Origin: Gemmatimonadota bacterium
GTDB taxonomy: Bacteria; Gemmatimonadota; Gemmatimonadetes; Longimicrobiales; Gaopeijiaceae
Reading direction: 5' to 3'
DNA length: 64,000 nt
Assembly (NCBI GenBank): GCA_041390125.1
Contig: JAWKQN010000007.1
Span: forward strand, 268,375 to 332,374
Both the position numbers and the translations under genes were made by a program. Positions 27,871-36,013 of the stretch are shown in pieces; within the stretch, counting starts at the first letter, position 1; the number at the start of each line of letters is the position of its first letter. The notes under the pieces were generated by a model. That model searched no databases, was not told where the DNA came from, and saw only the letters and a program-made list of their open reading frames with translations.

Positions 27871-28482
27871 TCAGCGATCCGGTAGCGCGCGCAGCTCCCG
27901 CAGGACGTCCTCGTTGGTGGGACGGACCTTGTAGTCCACCTCCACGAAGCGCCAGCGCACCACGCCGTCCGCATCCAGCACGAACGTGGCCGGATGCGCG
28001 ATCTCACGGCCGCGCGGATCCTCCTGGTTGAAGAGGCCGTAGCGATCGATCACCGCGTGATCCGGATCCGAGAGCAGGGGGAAGTCGAGCGTATGGCCGT
28101 CCTGCGCCACCCGCTCGATCATGAGGCCCTGCTTCTCCCGGTCGTCCACGGAGACGGCGACCACCTCCGCGTCCAGCGCGGGATCGGCGTCCAGCAGCTC
28201 ACTCAGCTCCCCGAGCTGACCGGCGCACCAGGGTCACCAGTGCCCGCGGTAGAAGACCAGGACGATCGGGCGTCCGCGCAGGTCGGACAGACGCACGGGA
28301 TCGCCTTCGTAGGCCGCCAGCGTGAAGTCGGGAGCGGGAGTGCCCACCGCCACGCGCTCGAGATCCGTGCGCGGCAGGTCGCGCCCATCGGTGGGACCCA
28401 GCCGGGCGTCCTCCGCCGCGCAGGCGAGCGCCAGCGGCGTCAGGACGAGGGTGAGGCCACGGAGTCCGGTACGGGTTCGCAT
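27871..28482 (-). CDS. predicted selenocysteine-containing peroxiredoxin-like (redoxin) protein
   Basis: 203 residues if the UGA at 28236-28234 is read as selenocysteine (residue 83). The upstream part has an export-signal-like N-terminus (LTLVLTPLALAC), then VGTPAPDFTLAAYEGDPVRL and IVLVFYRGHW. In the same frame after the UGA come PWCAGQLGELSELL, VVAVSVDDREKQGLMI, FPLLSDPDHAVIDRYGLF and HPATFVLDADGVVRW, all standard AhpC/TSA blocks. The UGA falls exactly at the catalytic cysteine of FYRGHWCPxC, leaving a UxxC pair. Peroxiredoxins and related redoxins with Sec at this site are known in bacteria. A hairpin at 28219-28203 can serve as SECIS. The protein should reduce peroxides outside the cytoplasm. 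Without Sec insertion the product would stop after 82 residues. It follows nhaC, overlapping it by 43 bases. Confidence 0.88.
28203..28219 (-). promoter_or_regulatory. candidate bacterial SECIS hairpin
   Basis: In the mRNA (minus strand) UCAGCUC pairs perfectly with GAGCUGA around a GGG loop. The loop begins 21 bases after the UGA, and guanines occupy its first positions. Both agree with the known bacterial SECIS rule of a small stem-loop soon after UGA with a G at the start of the loop. The hairpin lies within the coding sequence (codons for GQLGELS), as bacterial SECIS elements do. Confidence 0.6.
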
Positions 28483-29954
28483 GCGTCCGAACCTAGGACC
28501 GGTCGGACGGCCGTGTCCAACGGGACCCCGCCCGGAGCCGAGCTCGGAAGGCGGCGCAGCCCGAAGCCCGTGCGCTCCCACAGACCCGCCCAGGTCAGCG
28601 AGAAGACCGGCCCCAGCCAGCAGAAGACCGCCCAGGGCGCGTAGGCCACGGTGGGCACGCCGAGCGTGGTGGCCATGAAGACGGCGGAGACCGTCCAGGG
28701 CATGAGCGGCTCGGTGATCGTCACCGAGTCCTCCAGGGAGCGCGACAGGTTCTCGGGCGCGAGCGCGCGCTCGCGGTAGGCACCCTGGAAGAGCCCGCCC
28801 ACGATCAGGGCGGTCACCCCACCGTGGCTCGTCAGCGCGATGGTGGTGGCGCCAGCGCCCATGGTGGCCGCGATCAGCCCGAACGTGGAGCGCACGGTGC
28901 CCAGCAACCGCTCGACCAGCAGGTCGAGCGAGCCCGAAGCGTCCATGGCGCCCGCCAACAGGAAGGCCGCGAGTACGACGACGAGCGTGGGCGCCATGCT
29001 GTAGAGCCCGCCGCGCTCGACCAGACGCGCGAACGCATCCCCCGCCGACGCGCTCTCCGTCAGCATGGGAAGCCGCACGCCGCTCACCACCGCGGTCAGC
29101 GCGTCCCCGACCGCGACGCCCTGGATCCCGACGGCCAGCAGGACGGCGACGGCGGAGGAGACCGCGATGGCCAGGACCGGCGGCGTGCGCCGCACGATGC
29201 CGATCACCACGATCAGCGCGGGCACCAGTGCCACCGCACCCAGCGTGAACGAGGCGTCCAGGTCCGTCAGCAGCGTCCGGGCGCTGTCGGGCATGGCGGA
29301 CGGGGCGCTGCCCAACCGGCCGACGAGCGCATAGACGACGGTGGCCACCAGGAACGACGGCACCGCCGTGTAGAGCATGTGACGGATGTGCGCGTAGAGC
29401 GGTGCGCCCGCGCCGATGGCGCAGATGTTCGTGGAGTCGGAGAGCGGCGACATCTTGTCGCCGAAGTAGGCACCCGACACCACCGCGCCCGCCGTCGCGG
29501 CCAGGGGTGCGTCCAACGCGGCGGCCGTGCCGAGCAGCGCGACGCCGATGGTGCCGGCCGAGCCCCACGACGTCCCCGTGAACAGCGACATCAACGCGGT
29601 GGTGAGGAAGGCGGTCAGCACCAGGAAGCGCGGGTCCACCCACCGGATCCCCCAGTAGACCAGCGTGGGGATGGTGCCGGAGATCACCCACGAGGCGATC
29701 AGCATGCCGATGGACAGCAGGATCAGCAGCGCGGGCAGCACGGAGGCCACCTTGGCGCCGGTCGCGGTCTGGATGTCGTCGAACGTGCAGCCCTGCCGCA
29801 CGGCGACCGCGCCCGCGACCGCCGCGGCGCCCAGCAGCACCACGATCAGCAGCTCGGCCGTGGGCGACAGCACGAGCGCGCCCAGCACGAACAGGCCCGC
29901 CATGGCCGCGATCGGAAGCAGCGCGGCGCCGAGCGTGGGGGGGCGGCGGGTCAC
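28440..29954 (-). CDS. nhaC: NhaC family Na+/H+ antiporter
   Basis: 504 residues, all multi-helix membrane protein. Family landmarks are FTGTSWGSAGTIGVALLG, SGAYFGDKMSPLSDSTN and the late ALTSHGGVTALIVGG. It exchanges sodium for protons at the inner membrane. GTG 29954 overlaps the stop of the upstream PLP-enzyme gene as GTGA. Its 3' end overlaps the start of the selenoprotein gene by 43 bases, and a promoter-like TTGGAC/TAGGTT pair for that gene lies inside its last codons. Confidence 0.9.
   Translation of the reverse strand: MTRRPPTLGAALLPIAAMAGLFVLGALVLSPTAELLIVVLLGAAAVAGAVAVRQGCTFDDIQTATGAKVASVLPALLILLSIGMLIASWVISGTIPTLVYWGIRWVDPRFLVLTAFLTTALMSLFTGTSWGSAGTIGVALLGTAAALDAPLAATAGAVVSGAYFGDKMSPLSDSTNICAIGAGAPLYAHIRHMLYTAVPSFLVATVVYALVGRLGSAPSAMPDSARTLLTDLDASFTLGAVALVPALIVVIGIVRRTPPVLAIAVSSAVAVLLAVGIQGVAVGDALTAVVSGVRLPMLTESASAGDAFARLVERGGLYSMAPTLVVVLAAFLLAGAMDASGSLDLLVERLLGTVRSTFGLIAATMGAGATTIALTSHGGVTALIVGGLFQGAYRERALAPENLSRSLEDSVTITEPLMPWTVSAVFMATTLGVPTVAYAPWAVFCWLGPVFSLTWAGLWERTGFGLRRLPSSAPGGVPLDTAVRPVLGSDACEPVPDSVASPSS
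28488..28520 (-). promoter_or_regulatory. possible promoter for the selenoprotein gene inside nhaC
   Basis: The minus strand has TTGGAC at 28520-28515 and TAGGTT at 28495-28490, 19 bases apart. A transcript starting about 7 bases after TAGGTT would begin at or very near the ATG at 28482, so it would be almost leaderless. Confidence 0.4.
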
Positions 29955-31123
29955 GAAGCGTTCGCCAGCGCGGACGCGAGATCGTCGATCAACACCTCCG
30001 CGCCCTCGAGGCCCACCGACAGCCGGATGAGCCCCGACGGGATCCCCTTGGCTTCGAGCGAGCGCGCATTGTCGGGCCGCATGGGGGAGATCACCAGGCT
30101 CTCCACGCCGCCCCAGCTCACCCCGATGCGGAACACGCGCAGGGCGTCGATGACCGCCTGCACCGACCCGAAGTCGCCCGGGGCCAGCTCGAACGCGAAG
30201 GTGCCGCTGTACCCGGTCATCTGCCGCTCGGCCAGATCGCGGTCGGGTCCGAGCGCCGGATGGTGCACGGCGCGCACGGCCGGATGCGCCTGCAGCCAAC
30301 GCGCGATGGCCAGCGCGTCCGCTTCGTGCTGGCGCAGGCGGGTGGGCAGCGTGCGCATGCCGCGCAGCAGCAACCAGGCGTCGAACGGGGGCAGGATGCC
30401 TCCGTTGAGCAGGTAGGCGCGATAGAAGATGCGCTCCATGCGCTCCCGGTCGCTCACCACCACGCCGGCCACCAGGTCGCTGTGGCCGCCGAGGTACTTG
30501 GTGCACGTGTGCATGGAGATGTCGATGCCGAGCGGCAGGGGCTTCTGCAGGAGCGGCGTGGCCCAGCTGTTGTCGATGCCCGTCGTGATCCCGCGAGCCC
30601 GCGCCAGCTCCGCCACGGCCGCGAGATCCAGGGACCGGAACAGCATCGTGCCCGGGCTCTCCATCCAGATCAGGCGGGTCTCGGGGCGTAGGGCGGCCTC
30701 GATGGCGGCGGGGTCCGGGTCGAGACACACGTCGTGCTCGATCCCGAAGCGGCGCAGGTGGCGCGCGAGCTGGAGCGTGGGTCCGTAGATGTGGTTCAGG
30801 AACAGGATGTGGTCGCCCTGTTCCAGCAGCCCCAGGAAGACGGCGCTGATGGCGGCCATGCCGGACGCGAACGCCTTGGCGGCCTCACCCCGCTCGAGCC
30901 GGGCCACCTTGCGCTCCAGCTCCTCCACGGTGGGGTTCTGCCCGCGTGAGTAGACGTGATGGCTGCTCTCGGAGGTGAAGGCGTCCAGCAGGGCGCCGAA
31001 GTCCGGGAAGGAGAACAGCGACGTCTGCACGATGGGGACGGACGTGGGGACGCTGTCCCCGGGGCGGCCCGGCGCCACCTCGTCGGCGATGCAGAGCGCG
31101 ATGTCACTGGGATCGATGTGCAT
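29951..31123 (-). CDS. Cys/Met metabolism PLP-dependent enzyme (trans-sulfuration / C-S lyase family)
   Basis: 390 residues. The N-terminal VYSRGQNPTVEELERKVARLE, the PLP phosphate-binding FASGMAAISAVFL, DNSWATPLLQKPLPLGID and the Schiff-base lysine Lys209 in MHTCTKYLGGHSD are diagnostic. The C-terminus has RLSVGLEGAEVLIDDL. This group includes cystathionine beta/gamma-lyase, cystathionine gamma-synthase and methionine gamma-lyase; the exact reaction cannot be chosen from sequence alone. It is the first gene of a coupled operon with nhaC and the selenocysteine peroxiredoxin. The same fold also houses enzymes acting on selenium-containing amino acids, so a selenium link is possible but unproven. 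Confidence 0.9.
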   Translation of the reverse strand: MHIDPSDIALCIADEVAPGRPGDSVPTSVPIVQTSLFSFPDFGALLDAFTSESSHHVYSRGQNPTVEELERKVARLERGEAAKAFASGMAAISAVFLGLLEQGDHILFLNHIYGPTLQLARHLRRFGIEHDVCLDPDPAAIEAALRPETRLIWMESPGTMLFRSLDLAAVAELARARGITTGIDNSWATPLLQKPLPLGIDISMHTCTKYLGGHSDLVAGVVVSDRERMERIFYRAYLLNGGILPPFDAWLLLRGMRTLPTRLRQHEADALAIARWLQAHPAVRAVHHPALGPDRDLAERQMTGYSGTFAFELAPGDFGSVQAVIDALRVFRIGVSWGGVESLVISPMRPDNARSLEAKGIPSGLIRLSVGLEGAEVLIDDLASALANAS

Positions 31124-31191
31124 CGGCCGAACATCCCGGACGGGCGGCTCCGGCGTCAAGCGTGCGGGACGCCGCCGCCGAGCGGACGGCT

Positions 31192-31298
31192 CCCGCCCGC
31201 GGATCGGTCGGTCGGCGGCACGCGCCCCCGCGGGGAGGCCCGCCCGCGGACCGGTCGGTCGGCGTCGCGCGTCCCTGGCGCGGAGGCCCGCCCGCGGG
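31192..31298 (+). repeat. imperfect direct repeats, 47-48 bp period
   Basis: CCCGCCCGCGGA[T/C]CGGTCGGTCGGCG occurs at 31192-31217 and 31239-31264. A third partial copy (CCCGCCCGCGGG) starts at 31287. The array fills most of the divergent gap and ends 15 bases before the ATG of the second DUF5916 gene. Confidence 0.75.
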
Positions 31299-31312
31299 AT
31301 ACCATCCCGTCC

Positions 31313-33601
31313 ATGCTCCGAGCCGTTCCCGCCGCTCCACGCCCTCCGGTCCCCGTCCGCACCGCCCGCTCGCTCGCGACGGTGTGCCTGTTCGCCTTCC
31401 TGGTCCCCCCGCCGCTCCTGGCCCAGGAGGCCGTGGACGCCGGTGGAGCCGGAGCCGAACCCGAGCGCATCGCCGACCTGGACGCCGCGCCGCGGCCGGC
31501 GGCGGCCGCCGTGCGAGCCACGGGTCCCATCGACGTGGACGCGCGCCTGGACGAGGCCGCCTGGGCGGCGGCGCCCGTCATCGATCGCTTCGTGCAGCAG
31601 AAGCCGTTCGCGGGCCTCCCGGCCACGGAGCGCACCGAGGTCCGCATCCTCTACGACGACGAGAACCTGTACATCGGCGCCGAGATGTACGACTCGGATC
31701 CGGGCGGGCTCGTCATCCCCACGCTGCAACGCGATCCCAACACCCGGGACGGCGACGCCTTCGGCTTCACGCTGGACACGTTCCACGACGGCCGCAGCGC
31801 GTATGCGTTCTTCATCAACCCGGGGGGCGCCGTCCGCGACTCGCAGACGTCCGACGACGGCCGGATCAACAACGCCGCCTGGGAGGCGGCCTACGACCTG
31901 CGCACCCGCATCCACGAGACCGGCTGGACGCTGGAGATCGCGGTGCCCTGGTCCACGCTGCGCTTTCCGGCGGGCGTGGACCGGCAGGTGTGGGGGCTGA
32001 ACCTCCTGCGCCGGATCCGCCGCAAGAACGAGGATGCCACCTGGGCACCGATGGATCGCCAGTGGCAGCTCTATGTGATGTCGCGTGCCGGCACGCTGGA
32101 GGGCCTGGACGGCATCCGTCCTGGCCGCAATCTCTCGCTCAAGCCGTTCGTCCTGGCCGCGGAGCCGTCGGGCACGCTGCGCGCGGGGCAGGGCACCGAG
32201 CTGGATGGTGGCGCCGATCTGAAGGTGGGGCTCACACCCGGCATGACGCTGGACCTGACCGTCAACACCGACTTCAGCCAGGTCGAGGTGGACCAGGAGC
32301 AGGTCAACCTCACGCGCTTCTCGCTCTTCTTCCCCGAGAAGCGTGAGTTCTTCCTGGAGAACGCCGGCATCTTCGAGTTCGGCGACCAGGGCCAGCCCAT
32401 GCAGAGGAACGGCGTCTCCAACCGTGACTTCACGCTGTTCCATTCGCGGCGGATCGGGCTGACGCCGGGAGGCGCGCCGCTGCCCATCCTGGGCGGCGGC
32501 CGCGTGACGGGCACCGCGGGTCCGCTGACGGTGGGTCTGATCAACATGCAGACCCGCAGCGAGGACGAGTTCGTCCCCGAGAACTTCACGGTGGCGCGGG
32601 TGAAAGGCACGGCGCTGCCGGGGCTGACACTCGGCGGGATCTTCATCAACCGCAGCGCCACGTCGGGCAACGAGTTCGCCAACCGCAGCTACGGGGTGGA
32701 CCTCAACTACCAGGCGTTCCAGGACTACCTGCTGGTGCAGTCGTACCTGGCGGGCACGTCCGGCAGGGCCGCCGACGGCACCGCGAACGATACGGAGTGG
32801 GCCGGGCGCGTCTCCGCCATCTGGCGTGACCCGTTCTGGGAGGCGGTGCTGCTCTACCGCCAGTTCGACGACGACTTCGACCCCGCCGTCGGGTTCGTGC
32901 GCCGCAAGGGCATCAAGCACCTCTACGGCACGCTGGGTATCCGGCCGCGCGTGTCGAGCCCGGTGCTGCAGGAGCTCAATCCCTACGTCGAGGTCCACCA
33001 CTACGACGACCTCTCCGGCTCGCTGCAGACCCGCGAGGTGGCGGGAGGGCTGGATCTGGACTTCCGCGACGGCGCCACCGCGCGCTTCAGCGTGAACAAC
33101 CTCCATGAGGCCATCGACGATCCGTTCACGGTGAGCGGCGCGACCGTGCCGGTGGGCATCTACGACTACACCGAGTTCTCCGCCTCCTACGATGCCAGCC
33201 GCGCGCGGGCCATGTCGGGCCGCGTGAACGTGGGCGGTGGCGGCTACTTCGGAGGCAACCGCTTCTCGGTCGGCGGCAACGTGCTGGGACGGCTGGGCTA
33301 CCGCTGGCTGCTCGACCTGTCCCTCAACCACAACCGCATCGACCTGCCGGGCCAGGCGCCCGTGACCGCGGACGTGTTCGGTGCCAAGCTGAACGGCTTC
33401 TTCTCCACGCGGCTGCTCACCACCGCGTTCGTGCAGTACAACGAGGCCAGCCAGCAGCTCGTCACGAACATCCGTCTCAACTGGATCCACGCGCCGCTGT
33501 CGGACCTCTTCCTGGTCCTCACCGAGCTGCGCGACACGGACTCCGGGACCGTCCGGGAACGGCTGATCACCCTCAAGTTCACGAAGCTGCTGTCGTTCTG
33601 A
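31313..33601 (+). CDS. DUF5916 outer-membrane protein with CBM9-like N-terminal domain (copy 2)
   Basis: 762 residues, signal peptide ending PPPLLAQ. The CBM9-like domain has DVDARLDEAAWAAAPVIDRF, LYIGAEMYDSDPGG and FGFTLDTFHDGRSAYAFF. The barrel part has VNTDFSQVEVDQEQVNLTRF and FFPEKREFFLENAGIFEFG, and it ends FTKLLSF with a terminal Phe. It is clearly a paralogue of the protein at 25517-27799, but lacks the polyglycine insert; the same spot reads GAVRDSQTSDDGR. It is likely an outer-membrane barrel that binds or imports a polymer, with unknown substrate. Confidence 0.88.
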   Translation: MLRAVPAAPRPPVPVRTARSLATVCLFAFLVPPPLLAQEAVDAGGAGAEPERIADLDAAPRPAAAAVRATGPIDVDARLDEAAWAAAPVIDRFVQQKPFAGLPATERTEVRILYDDENLYIGAEMYDSDPGGLVIPTLQRDPNTRDGDAFGFTLDTFHDGRSAYAFFINPGGAVRDSQTSDDGRINNAAWEAAYDLRTRIHETGWTLEIAVPWSTLRFPAGVDRQVWGLNLLRRIRRKNEDATWAPMDRQWQLYVMSRAGTLEGLDGIRPGRNLSLKPFVLAAEPSGTLRAGQGTELDGGADLKVGLTPGMTLDLTVNTDFSQVEVDQEQVNLTRFSLFFPEKREFFLENAGIFEFGDQGQPMQRNGVSNRDFTLFHSRRIGLTPGGAPLPILGGGRVTGTAGPLTVGLINMQTRSEDEFVPENFTVARVKGTALPGLTLGGIFINRSATSGNEFANRSYGVDLNYQAFQDYLLVQSYLAGTSGRAADGTANDTEWAGRVSAIWRDPFWEAVLLYRQFDDDFDPAVGFVRRKGIKHLYGTLGIRPRVSSPVLQELNPYVEVHHYDDLSGSLQTREVAGGLDLDFRDGATARFSVNNLHEAIDDPFTVSGATVPVGIYDYTEFSASYDASRARAMSGRVNVGGGGYFGGNRFSVGGNVLGRLGYRWLLDLSLNHNRIDLPGQAPVTADVFGAKLNGFFSTRLLTTAFVQYNEASQQLVTNIRLNWIHAPLSDLFLVLTELRDTDSGTVRERLITLKFTKLLSF

Positions 33602-33716
33602 GCGGGCGTAACGCCCTTCCGCTCCCGCCCGTATCTGCGGGGTGGTGGCGGGGTGGGTCCGGCCGGGTCGGCTCGCATGTCCGCCGTCCGCGCCCCTCTC
33701 CGCCGGGAGGCCCCCG

Positions 33717-34106
33717 ATGCCCCTGACCGTCCACCGTGCCGGCCGCGTCCTCGCGGTCGGGATCGTCCTCGCGGTCGCCGCCGCCTGCGGCGGAGACGCC
33801 ACCACGTCCGGGCCGTCCACCCCGCTGATGGTGCGCCTGCGCACCCCCAACACGGTCGAAGGGGCTGCGGTCTTCCGCGTGCGTGGCGCCGGTGTACCGG
33901 AGCCGCAGGCGGAGGCCGGCACGCTCTTCACGCGGCCGCTCGCGGACGGGTGGTCCGTGGTGGTGTTGCTGGACACGGCGGGCGTCCCGCGCTTCCGCGT
34001 TCCCACCGACGCGGAGGCCGTGCAGGTGGAGCTCGTCCAGGTGGCCGCGCCGGACAACACGCTGCGCACCGATCTGTCCGGCTACACGGTGGAGGTGGCG
34101 CGATGA
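33717..34106 (+). CDS. small predicted lipoprotein upstream of the M6 protease
   Basis: 129 residues from ATG 33717. The signal sequence ends AVAAACGGD. The mature part is a short beta-sandwich-like stretch (PLMVRLRTPNTVEGAAVFRV; WSVVVLLDTAGVPRFRVP). No known domain is recognised. Its stop overlaps the M6 protease start as ATGA, so the two products are made together. It may be a chaperone, inhibitor or anchor for the protease, which is inference from coupling only. Confidence 0.65.
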   Translation: MPLTVHRAGRVLAVGIVLAVAAACGGDATTSGPSTPLMVRLRTPNTVEGAAVFRVRGAGVPEPQAEAGTLFTRPLADGWSVVVLLDTAGVPRFRVPTDAEAVQVELVQVAAPDNTLRTDLSGYTVEVAR

Positions 34107-36013
34107 GCCGGCGGTCGCGGCGGCACGCCGCGCTCGCTCGCTCGCGTGCACCGTCGGATCCACACCGGTCCGGACCGCGGCGCCGGGCTACGCGCTCCGC
34201 GCATCTCGTGGGCGCGCTCCTGGCGCTCGGAACCGTCCTGACCTGGTGCGCTGCGCCCGGGAACGCCGCGGCCCAGGCGCTCCCGCCGTTCGTGCTCCAC
34301 GTCGAGCCGTTCACGCCGCCGGGTGGCCCCGCCCTGCCCGAGGGTGTGCGCGTGCCGACGGGACTCGCGCGCGCCCCGGCCCTCACCGCCGCGATCCCAC
34401 GGACCGGCACGGCCCGTCTGCCGGTGATCCTGGCGCGCTTCGCGGACTCGCCTGCGCCGCCGGTGACGCAGGACGAGATCGACCAGGCCCTGTTCACCGG
34501 ACCGGCATCGAGCACGCTCAGCGGGTTCTATGCGGCCGCCTCCGGCGGACGCCTGACCGTGGAGGGAACGGTCACCCCGTGGGTGGACACGGAGATGACG
34601 GTGCTGGAGGCGTCGGGCAGCGTGGACGGGCACGGATGGATCACACCGGAGACCCGCACGTGGGTGGCCCAGGCCGTCGCGGCCGCGGACCCCTTCATCG
34701 ACTTCCGGACCTTCGACGAGGACGGGAACGGCCTGATCGAGATCGCCGTGCAGTACCCGGACGTGGCCGGGAGCTGTGGCGGCCCCGCCATCTGGCCCCA
34801 CATCGGGGGATTCCCCAATGGCGCGCTGCCCACGCAGGACATCGCCTCCAACGGGGAGCCCATCCGCGTGCAGCTCTACATCGCGCAGAGCGCGGTGGAC
34901 TGCACGGGCGCCACCGCGCAGGTGGCCAACGTCATCGCGCACGAGTTCGGGCACACCATCGGGCTGCCGGACCTGTACGCCGCCACGCCCGGGGTGGGGC
35001 GTGAGGGCCGCTACTGGAACGTGGGCTGCTTCGACCTCATGTCGGCGGGTGCGTGGGGCTGTGGCACCGGGCCGCAGGTGCCGCGCTTCGGGCCGGTCTA
35101 CTTCACGTCCTTCCTGCGGGATCTGGTGGGCTGGCAGCCGCTCGTGACGGTAGGCCTGGTGCGCGACGTGGAGTACATCCTCGATCCCATCAGCCGGGAT
35201 GGAACCGGCCTGCGCATCCCGTTGGACCTCGCCGGCGACGAGTCCTTGATCGTCGAGTACCGGGACCGCAGTGGCTTCGATGCCGCGCTGCCCGACCAAG
35301 GGATCCTGGTCCTGCACCGGGACGAGAACGCGCAGCTCCTGCCCCCCAGCGATCCCCCGCTGACGCGCTACCACACCGTCGAGGCGGACGGGGACGCCGC
35401 ACTCCGGCGTCTGGAGGCGGAGGGGGGCAACCGGGGCGTGGCCGCAGACCTCTTCGCGCGCGGGGGCAGCGTGGCGCGACTCGACAACACCACCGTGCCG
35501 TCCACCCGCACGCACCGGGGCGTGCCCACCACCGTGACGCTCCACGAGATGTGGATCGCGGACGGCCAGGCCCATGTGGTCCTGTCCACCGCGCGCGAGG
35601 CCCGCCTGCAGGACGGCAACGCGCCGGTGGTCCTGCGGCAGGACGCAGGCGTCGTGGCCCGCTACCGGATCGCGGGCGGCGCGCTGCCGTACAGCGTGGG
35701 TGTGGAGGGCGCGCTACCGCCCGGCGTGACGTGGTCCGCCACCGGCGACCACGTCGACCTGGGCGGGACCGCGGACGCGCCCGGCCTGTGGCGGGTCGCG
35801 GTCGGGATCCTGGACGCACTCGGCACCCAGGTCGTGGATTCGCTGGAGCTGATCGTGGATCCGCCGCTGGTGTTGGCGCGCATCGTGGACGCGCTCACCG
35901 GAACCGGCTCGCTGCCGGACGGCGAAGCGGACCACCTGGACCTCACCGGCAACGGAGATGGCACGCTGGACGTCGGGGACCTGCGCGCGTGGTGGCAGCG
36001 CACAGGGGGATAG
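34103..36013 (+). CDS. M6 family (immune inhibitor A-like) secreted metalloprotease
   Basis: 636 residues. After a signal sequence (about 30-60) and propeptide comes the M6 domain with LPVILARFADSPAP, LSGFYAAASGGRLTVEGTV and the zinc motif HEFGHTIGLPD (His280, Glu281, His284, Asp290). The Met-turn region CFDLMSAGAW follows. A C-terminal Ig-like domain (ALPYSVGVEGALPPGVTW) and a dockerin-like end, DLTGNGDGTLDVGDL, finish the protein; the latter looks like one calcium-binding loop. It should be a secreted calcium- and zinc-dependent endopeptidase. Confidence 0.88.
   Translation: MSRRSRRHAALARSRAPSDPHRSGPRRRATRSAHLVGALLALGTVLTWCAAPGNAAAQALPPFVLHVEPFTPPGGPALPEGVRVPTGLARAPALTAAIPRTGTARLPVILARFADSPAPPVTQDEIDQALFTGPASSTLSGFYAAASGGRLTVEGTVTPWVDTEMTVLEASGSVDGHGWITPETRTWVAQAVAAADPFIDFRTFDEDGNGLIEIAVQYPDVAGSCGGPAIWPHIGGFPNGALPTQDIASNGEPIRVQLYIAQSAVDCTGATAQVANVIAHEFGHTIGLPDLYAATPGVGREGRYWNVGCFDLMSAGAWGCGTGPQVPRFGPVYFTSFLRDLVGWQPLVTVGLVRDVEYILDPISRDGTGLRIPLDLAGDESLIVEYRDRSGFDAALPDQGILVLHRDENAQLLPPSDPPLTRYHTVEADGDAALRRLEAEGGNRGVAADLFARGGSVARLDNTTVPSTRTHRGVPTTVTLHEMWIADGQAHVVLSTAREARLQDGNAPVVLRQDAGVVARYRIAGGALPYSVGVEGALPPGVTWSATGDHVDLGGTADAPGLWRVAVGILDALGTQVVDSLELIVDPPLVLARIVDALTGTGSLPDGEADHLDLTGNGDGTLDVGDLRAWWQRTGG

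Noticed and set aside
28234..28236. Reading the TGA as a true stop, giving a broken peroxiredoxin pseudogene in two pieces
   Set aside because: Both sides are intact in one frame, the lesion would fall precisely on the catalytic Cys codon (one base from TGC/TGT), and a suitable hairpin follows. Selenocysteine explains all three facts better, although a sequencing error cannot be excluded from here.
31124..34069. Minus-strand open frame upstream of the PLP enzyme, opposite the second DUF5916 gene
   Set aside because: The PLP enzyme starts at 31123. The extension is composed of shadow sequence opposite a clear outer-membrane protein gene.
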